From Candidatus Sulfopaludibacter sp. (GTDB lineage: Bacteria > Acidobacteriota > Terriglobia > Bryobacterales > Bryobacteraceae), in NCBI GenBank assembly GCA_031292755.1, contig JARLGM010000063.1, forward strand, positions 1-34,809: a stretch of DNA of 34,809 nt. Direction: 5' to 3'. The stretch's first letter is position 1, and every line of letters begins with the position of its first letter. Below are positions 30,118 through 34,809 of the stretch, in pieces. The translations under genes were made by a program, and so were the position numbers. The notes under the pieces were generated by a model that did not search any database, had not been told where the DNA came from, and saw only the letters and a list, made by a program, of their open reading frames with translations.

Positions 30118-32652
30118 GTGGATGCGCGACAGAGCGGTGTGGTGACAGTGGGCGCGAGCGGATTGGATTTCGTTAGCAATGAACCGGTACAGGGAGAGTT
30201 GCTGACCGATCGCCTGGCTGGCGATCCCCCCGCGCCGCCGGAAGCGTTTCGCATTGCGCTCGGAATCGGCGACGCCTTGGCCCGCGCTCACGCAGCGGAT
30301 AAAGTGCATGGTTGCCTGTGCCCGGCGACGATTGCGCTGAGTGGCGACCGAATTCATATTATGTGGCCGAAGCCGGCGGACCGGCAAGCGGCTTTGCCCT
30401 ATCGGGCGCCCGAACAAATCAATAGCGGGCAGGCGGACTGGCGAAGCGACATCTTCGCGTTCGGGGCGATTCTCTATGAGCTGGCGTCGGGCCGGCGCGC
30501 GTTTCCGGGCACCGGCACCGAGTTGATGGAAGCCATTCTGACCCGGTCTCCCGAGGCGCTGACAGCGAAGACTTCGTTTGCCGCGGCGATGGAAGGCGTG
30601 ATCGCTGGTTGTCTGCGAAAAGATCCTGCCCGGCGCCGGCAGCGCATGCGGAATGCGGTCATTGAATTGAAGCTGGCGCACCGGAGCATTCCGCGCGCGC
30701 CGGCACTCCGAAAAGCGCGGCCCGTGCCGGCAGAGACGCCCGCCGCAGAGCCGGCCAATGAGGCCGCCTCCCAGACTTCCGGCCAGCCGCCCGAGGCTGC
30801 GGCGCGTGCCGGGAATTGGGGTGCCGGGAGCACCGATGCCGGGAGTCTGCGGCGCAGATTGGTGGTGATCGGCCTGGCCGCGGTGGCGCTGGCCGCCACG
30901 GGAATCGCGGCCGCGCTTTATCTGCATAAGCAGGCGGCACCGGTTCTGAAGTTTTCGGTTGGCGCGCCGGAGCATACCAGTTATCCAGGCACGCCCGCGG
31001 TCTCGCCCGACGGCCTGTACCTTACCTTTTCAGCCGTGGGACCGGAAGGCCAACGCATGTTGTGGCTGCGGGCCTTCGATGAGATGCACGCCAAGGTAAT
31101 ACCGGGCACGGAGGGCGCGTTCGCTCCTTTCTGGTCGCCGGACAGCCATTACATTGCGTTCTTCGCACACAAATCCCTGATGAAGGTTCGAATCGCCGGC
31201 GGGTCTGGCGACGTGAAGCCGGAATTGCTTGCCACCACTGAAGCTCAACCCGGCGGAGGAACGTGGAACCAGGATGGCGTGATTGTCTTCAGCCCGAGTC
31301 TGGCCGGCGGCCTGTTCCGGATCTCCAGCAGCGGAGGCCAGCCGGCGCCGGTTCTGGCGCCGGATGCCGGCAACGGGGATCTCGGCTATCTTTGGCCGCA
31401 GTTCCTGCCCGATGACAAACACTTCGTCTACTTCAGCCAGACTGTCAAAGCCGAAACGACAACCGGGGTATATGTGGCGTCTCTGGATGAGCCGGGGACG
31501 TCGCGCCTGCTGTTTGTCTCCGCCACCAACGCCGTCTATTCCCCCATTGCGGGCGAATCTGCAAGCAAGGGCTACCTGCTGTATGTGAAGGATCGCGACC
31601 TGGTGGGGCAACCTTTTAATGCATCGAAGCTGGCAACCACAGGCGACCCGATCGTGCTGTCGAACGACGTCGGCGCGATCGAGTCGCTCTCGCTGGCTCC
31701 CATCTCGGTATCGCGCAATGACGTGCTGGTGTATCAGATCGTCGGCAAAGCTACGCGCCAACTGGTATGGATGGATCGCGCCGGGGAAAACATCGGCACG
31801 ATCGGCGAAGGCGCGGATTGGTTATCTCAGCGAATCGCTCCCGATGGAGTTCGGGTGGCCGCGGGAAAGCTGGGCCAAGACGGCAAGACCGGCGAGATCT
31901 GGATTTTTGGCAAAGACGGCCAGGCGGCTCTGGTGGATGTCCCGGCCGGTAGCAGCGCGGGTTCCCCTGTCTGGTCTCCCGATGGCACAAAGATCGCCTT
32001 CTGGGAGGCGTGGAACGGCGGCGTGCACGATCTTTTCGTGAAGCCGGTGAGCGGCGCAGGCAGAGATCAACTGGTATACAAGAGTCCCTCCAACAAATTT
32101 CCAACGGATTGGCCGCACGATGGCAGGTCGCTGATTTTCGGCGAATACACACCCAACTCGAAAGGCGACATCTGGAGTCTGAACCTTTCCGAGAACCGCG
32201 CCAACCCCATCCTGAGCACTATCAACTCCGAAGGCTACGCGGCACTCTCGCCGGACGGGCGATGGCTGGCATACCAGAGCGACTCCGGCGGGCACTACGA
32301 AATTTACGTGCAACCTTGGGATAACGGATCGTCCGGCACAAAGCGGGTTTGGAAGGTTTCATCGGCCGGCGGCGATCTTCCGCGGTGGCGGGCCGATAGC
32401 CGGGAACTTTTTTACCTTGCCGCGACCGGAGGGGTGATGTCGGTCCAGGTTCATGCGGCGGCTGACGACTTCGAGTTCGATCCGCCGCAACTGCTTTTTG
32501 AGACCAGGCCGGTGCCCCGGTTCTGGAATCTGTTCGACGTGGCGCCCGACGGGCAACGCTTTCTAGTCAACCTGCCGCTGGAGTGGTCCAACTCCTCGCT
32601 CATCACGGTAATGACCAACTGGACCAGGAAACTCGAAAACTCAGCAAAATAA
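30118..32652 (+). CDS. Pseudokinase C-lobe fused to a TolB/WD40-like beta-propeller
   Basis: The 844-residue protein begins at the hinge of a Hanks kinase: the whole N-lobe, with Gly-loop and catalytic Lys, is absent. The C-lobe (about residues 15-190) keeps the shape (YRAPEQINSG, SDIFAFGAILYELASGRRAF, CLRKDPARRR). But HRDLKPxN is HGCLCPATI (64-72) and DFG is replaced by IMWP (81-84), so catalysis is not expected. A transmembrane helix (about 248-269) leads to an extracytoplasmic propeller of TolB/PD40-type blades, such as PAVSPDGLYLTFS, PFWSPDSHYIAFF, PVWSPDGTKIAFW and AALSPDGRWLAYQ. I chose GTG 30118 from the -10 spacing; TTG 30085 is an alternative. It may be a signalling scaffold. No N-lobe was found upstream. 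Confidence 0.85.
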   Translation: MDARQSGVVTVGASGLDFVSNEPVQGELLTDRLAGDPPAPPEAFRIALGIGDALARAHAADKVHGCLCPATIALSGDRIHIMWPKPADRQAALPYRAPEQINSGQADWRSDIFAFGAILYELASGRRAFPGTGTELMEAILTRSPEALTAKTSFAAAMEGVIAGCLRKDPARRRQRMRNAVIELKLAHRSIPRAPALRKARPVPAETPAAEPANEAASQTSGQPPEAAARAGNWGAGSTDAGSLRRRLVVIGLAAVALAATGIAAALYLHKQAAPVLKFSVGAPEHTSYPGTPAVSPDGLYLTFSAVGPEGQRMLWLRAFDEMHAKVIPGTEGAFAPFWSPDSHYIAFFAHKSLMKVRIAGGSGDVKPELLATTEAQPGGGTWNQDGVIVFSPSLAGGLFRISSSGGQPAPVLAPDAGNGDLGYLWPQFLPDDKHFVYFSQTVKAETTTGVYVASLDEPGTSRLLFVSATNAVYSPIAGESASKGYLLYVKDRDLVGQPFNASKLATTGDPIVLSNDVGAIESLSLAPISVSRNDVLVYQIVGKATRQLVWMDRAGENIGTIGEGADWLSQRIAPDGVRVAAGKLGQDGKTGEIWIFGKDGQAALVDVPAGSSAGSPVWSPDGTKIAFWEAWNGGVHDLFVKPVSGAGRDQLVYKSPSNKFPTDWPHDGRSLIFGEYTPNSKGDIWSLNLSENRANPILSTINSEGYAALSPDGRWLAYQSDSGGHYEIYVQPWDNGSSGTKRVWKVSSAGGDLPRWRADSRELFYLAATGGVMSVQVHAAADDFEFDPPQLLFETRPVPRFWNLFDVAPDGQRFLVNLPLEWSNSSLITVMTNWTRKLENSAK

Positions 32653-32700
32653 CATATTTAGATTCATATATTTAGATGCAATCTGATTCATGCAGGAGAA

Positions 32701-32720
32701 TGGTACAATGAAGTTGTACC
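32701..32720. promoter_or_regulatory. Extended -10 promoter overlapped by palindrome
   Basis: TGGTACAAT (32701-32709) is an extended -10 (TGn plus TACAAT, 5/6). It sits in the dyad GGTACAA-TGAAG-TTGTACC (32702-32720), which has perfect 7-base arms and covers the transcript start near 32716. The next gene starts at 32750 after a ribosome binding site, so the site would directly control it. Confidence 0.55.
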
Positions 32721-32749
32721 CACCCGGCCGGTAACGCAGGAATCAGTTT

Positions 32750-32893
32750 ATGACCACAAATAAGTTTTGGCCTCTGGATTACGACCCTGAAGGAGCAATC
32801 TACGAAAATCCATCGTGGGATCTGCCAGGCTTCCGACGGAGCCGGCAGCCGGCAACCACTCGTAGTAAGCAACCTGTGCGCAAACAAGACTGA
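32750..32893 (+). CDS. Very small soluble protein of unknown function (47 residues)
   Basis: The frame runs from ATG 32750 to TGA 32891-32893, with CAGGAA at 32737-32742 eight bases upstream. The product has an aromatic, acidic first half (TNKFWPLDYDPEGAIYENPS) and, after WDLPGF, a strongly basic tail (RRSRQPATTRSKQPVRKQD), with no membrane segment. It may be disordered or bind nucleic acid or another protein. I do not recognise it. It lies behind its own extended -10 promoter with palindrome, between the pseudokinase and the OmpA-like lipoprotein genes. Confidence 0.55.
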   Translation: MTTNKFWPLDYDPEGAIYENPSWDLPGFRRSRQPATTRSKQPVRKQD

Positions 32894-33056
32894 CAGTACG
32901 CACAATCTGCGGTTCCGGCGTGTTCCTTGCGCTGCGCGGGTCTAACGGAACAATTACCACACCGATCCGTGAAAAAACACTCATTCGGGTAAACCTTACA
33001 TCGTAAGTTGACCATGCGGCGCTCAGGTTTTGTCCCAAGGTCATCCAAGTGATGGG

Positions 33057-33062
33057 TATAAC
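33057..33062 (+). promoter_or_regulatory. Candidate -10 for the OmpA-like gene
   Basis: TATAAC matches 5/6 of the -10 consensus and would give a leader of about 50 bases to ATG 33120. No good -35 is present, so the call is weak. The rest of the 226-base gap (32894-33119) shows nothing else clear. Confidence 0.3.
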
Positions 33063-33119
33063 GTGGTCTCACCACAACGGTGCGCGGATTGCTTGAGTAG
33101 AGTCGAGGTTTTTGAAACT

Positions 33120-33905
33120 ATGAAAGCTTTCCTGACCACGTGCATCGTATCGGGCGCTCTGCTCGCCGGAGGCTGCGCATCCAAGAAGTATGTCCGCAAT
33201 ACCACTGCTCCAATCCAAGCGAAAGTAGATCAGGTGGGCGAGCAGACGGCTCAAAACGGACAAGAGATCCAGAAGACGAACTCCGACCTGAAGGGCGTCG
33301 ACGAGAAGGCGCAGAACGGCATCAGCGCTGCGACCGAAAAGGCCAATGGCGCCGATCAGCACGCCACAGCGGCAGACCAACACGCCGCCACTGCCGATCA
33401 GCACGCCGGCGACGCCATGAACAAGGCGAATCAGGCCGATTCGAAGGCGGACCGGGCCATGAGCGATCTGCGTAACGTCGTGGCGAATCTGGACGACTAC
33501 AAGCTTCAGACGTCCGCAACCGTGCCATTCAAATTCAACCAATACGTCCTTACCCAGTCAGCCAAGGACGACTTGGACAAGTTGGCGACTGACGTCCAAT
33601 CGGACAAGCGGTTCTTCATCGCCGTTGAGGGTTACACGGATAAGACCGGCAGCAAACAGTACAATGAAGCGCTCAGCCGCAAGCGCGCCGACTCCGTGGT
33701 TGAGTATCTGGTTGCCAAGCACGACGTACCGATCTATCGAATCCATATGATCGGCTTAGCCGACGAAAAGCCGGTGGATGAAGGCCACAACCGCCAAGCG
33801 CTCGCCAAAAACCGCCGCGTGGAAATCAAAGTTTTCAGCGCCGACGGCCTGGCTTCCTCGCTGGACAGCGGCGATTCCGCCAACCGCGCACAGGATAAAC
33901 ACTAA
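33120..33905 (+). CDS. OmpA/Pal-like lipoprotein with coiled-coil Ala repeats
   Basis: The 261-residue protein has a lipoprotein signal, MKAFLTTCIVSGALLAGGC, with Cys19 modified. Residues about 35-125 form a helical region with the heptad-like unit (T)AADQHA repeated three times around residues 78-96. An OmpA-like peptidoglycan-binding domain follows (about 135-245): PFKFNQYVLTQSAKDDLDKL, then VEGYTDKTGSKQYNEALSRK, and NRRVEIKVF. It would anchor the outer membrane to the cell wall, the coiled coil spanning the periplasm. ATG 33120 was chosen because the signal peptide starts there; GAGG is about 12 bases upstream. A terminator follows. Confidence 0.92.
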   Translation: MKAFLTTCIVSGALLAGGCASKKYVRNTTAPIQAKVDQVGEQTAQNGQEIQKTNSDLKGVDEKAQNGISAATEKANGADQHATAADQHAATADQHAGDAMNKANQADSKADRAMSDLRNVVANLDDYKLQTSATVPFKFNQYVLTQSAKDDLDKLATDVQSDKRFFIAVEGYTDKTGSKQYNEALSRKRADSVVEYLVAKHDVPIYRIHMIGLADEKPVDEGHNRQALAKNRRVEIKVFSADGLASSLDSGDSANRAQDKH

Positions 33906-33936
33906 AGAGTCCGATTACACCAGTTCGCAATAACGT

Positions 33937-34695
33937 CTACCAGGGAGTCGCGCGAGTACCGCGGCTCCCTTCTTTTTGTGGGCTGGCGGATTTAAGCGCC
34001 TCGGGCGCGGCAACGGTGGCGGGGGTTTTGTCGCGGAGAGCCTGCCACCAGATAACCAGGCACAACAGATCCACAAACGTGCCGACGATAGCGCCGGCAA
34101 GCGAAAGTTTCGTGGAACGTTGCCGGATGGCGAGTTGACGCAACGAACTGCCGATTGCTTCGCCGGTGAAGCGAATTCCCAGTCCTCCGCTGATGAGTAA
34201 TAAGCGGGAATCTTTCTGGCGGGAAGAAATCAATAACGTCCACAGTCCCAGGTCAAGAACTGCCGAACAAAAATTCAAATCCCGAGACCACGGGACCACC
34301 CAGCCCCACACCATGGAACCACCCGAGCGATGGACGGCGAAAGAAGCTGCGGCGAACAAAACCGCACCGGTCACGACTCCCAGAGCAACCACCCGTCGTG
34401 ATTTCAGACGTTTCGCGGCTTGATAGATGAGGCTGATGACTACCGCATAGATCAGGGCCTGAAGCACAACCTCGTTCAGAACAAAAAGCCAGCCCTGTTG
34501 CTCCTTGGCGTTCTTAACGCCGCGGTACACCGCCCAGTAGGCCGGGATTTCGGCCGCGACGGCCAGAAACTCCGCGACGACGAAGGCCAGAATGAAAGGA
34601 AATCGCCGGTATTGCCCACGGAGCAATGCCGCGATCACCATCAACTCCATGGGGAGCCAGATGATCGTCGTGACGACTTCTATGACAAGACGCAC
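33937..34695 (-). CDS. Multi-pass membrane protein of unknown function (about 7 TM)
   Basis: The 252-residue protein shows about seven hydrophobic segments spread over residues 5-225, separated by short basic loops (KRLKSRR, SSRQKDSR). The C-terminal 25 residues are polar. I do not recognise the family; similar unnamed membrane proteins are frequent in Acidobacteria. The GTG at 34695 follows TAGAAT by 7 bases on the minus strand, without a Shine-Dalgarno. An ATG at residue 17 is an alternative start. The 3' end overlaps the terminator of the OmpA-like gene. Confidence 0.7.
   Translation of the reverse strand: MRLVIEVVTTIIWLPMELMVIAALLRGQYRRFPFILAFVVAEFLAVAAEIPAYWAVYRGVKNAKEQQGWLFVLNEVVLQALIYAVVISLIYQAAKRLKSRRVVALGVVTGAVLFAAASFAVHRSGGSMVWGWVVPWSRDLNFCSAVLDLGLWTLLISSRQKDSRLLLISGGLGIRFTGEAIGSSLRQLAIRQRSTKLSLAGAIVGTFVDLLCLVIWWQALRDKTPATVAAPEALKSASPQKEGSRGTRATPW
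33942..33978 (+). terminator. Rho-independent terminator of the OmpA-like gene
   Basis: AGGGAGTCGCG (33942-33952) pairs with CGCGGCTCCCT (33960-33970) over 11 bases including one G-T wobble, with a 7-base loop, followed by TCTTTTTG. It begins 37 bases after the OmpA-like stop codon. It lies inside the last codons of the convergent membrane-protein gene. Confidence 0.85.
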
Positions 34696-34738
34696 CTATA
34701 CAATTCTAACTGTAAGTCCGTCAATTCCATAGAAATAA

Positions 34739-34809
34739 TTACGCCACCTTCAGGCCGCCCATGTCCCACGGATCGGGAGGCAGCAGCGGACCGTGCGCCA
34801 CTTTCAGAC
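34739..34809 (-). CDS. C-terminal end of an unknown gene (partial at window edge)
   Basis: On the minus strand a frame entering from the right edge ends in TAA at 34739-34741 and reads ...VAHGPLLPPDPWDMGGLKVA. The composition looks like real coding sequence (Pro/Trp/Gly motif, GC-rich third positions). Only 22 to 23 codons are visible, too few to assign a family. Confidence 0.5.
   Translation of the reverse strand, partial: LKVAHGPLLPPDPWDMGGLKVA

Overview
The window looks like chromosomal DNA of an Acidobacteriota member, most likely of the Solibacter/Bryobacter type. This is inferred from gene content, not from a marker gene. It has high GC, many short secreted proteins of the kind found mainly in that phylum, an ADOP-type orphan permease paired with a PadR regulator, a Ser/Thr kinase with a membrane-embedded C-terminus, and a kinase-like/beta-propeller fusion. 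No tRNA, rRNA, CRISPR array, prophage or intact insertion sequence was seen.

Layout. 1-401 has no convincing gene. 402-2085 (minus) is an ECF sigma factor / membrane anti-sigma-like / secreted protein operon. 2260-2613 is a small secreted protein. 2742-3830 (minus) is a di-heme cytochrome c peroxidase lipoprotein, preceded by a sigma-54-like promoter and a GTCCCAAATGGGAC palindrome that recurs at 147-160. 4123-5194 holds three small unknown genes, two of them very short, with a TTGACA promoter overlapping a palindrome. 5220-5450 has a degraded transporter remnant. 5504-8027 is a redox cluster: two convergent short-chain dehydrogenases and a zinc alcohol dehydrogenase. 8063-10688 (minus) is a PP2C-type response regulator overlapping a secreted PQQ-like propeller. 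10995-11576 is mazE with a twice-frameshifted mazF. 11769-14390 (minus) is a zinc-ribbon Ser/Thr kinase. 14781-18841 is an ileS-lspA-lgt operon. 18852-20849 is a nuclease-like gene divergent from a NUP-family purine nucleoside permease lipoprotein. 20928-23736 is PadR plus ADOP permease, ended by a long bidirectional hairpin. 23808-26227 (minus) is an S41 protease followed by a secreted metallo-beta-lactamase-fold protein. 26431-28639 is a three-gene osmoprotectant-type ABC transporter. 28724-29974 holds a small membrane protein, a MerR-type regulator and a YtxH-like protein. 30118-32652 is a pseudokinase-propeller. 32750-33905 is a 47-residue unknown protein and an OmpA-like lipoprotein. The window ends with a 7-TM-like protein and the last codons of an unknown gene, both on the minus strand.

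Common themes. Lipoprotein maturation (lspA, lgt) sits in the same window as at least four predicted lipoproteins: the peroxidase, the NUP protein, the ABC binding protein and the OmpA-like protein. Signalling genes are dense. Many first genes lack a Shine-Dalgarno sequence and instead have a -10-like hexamer a few bases before the start codon, suggesting frequent leaderless transcripts. The best candidates for something undescribed are the nuclease-like gene with its repeat-rich divergent control region, the N-lobe-less kinase fused to a propeller, and the very small genes behind palindromic promoters.
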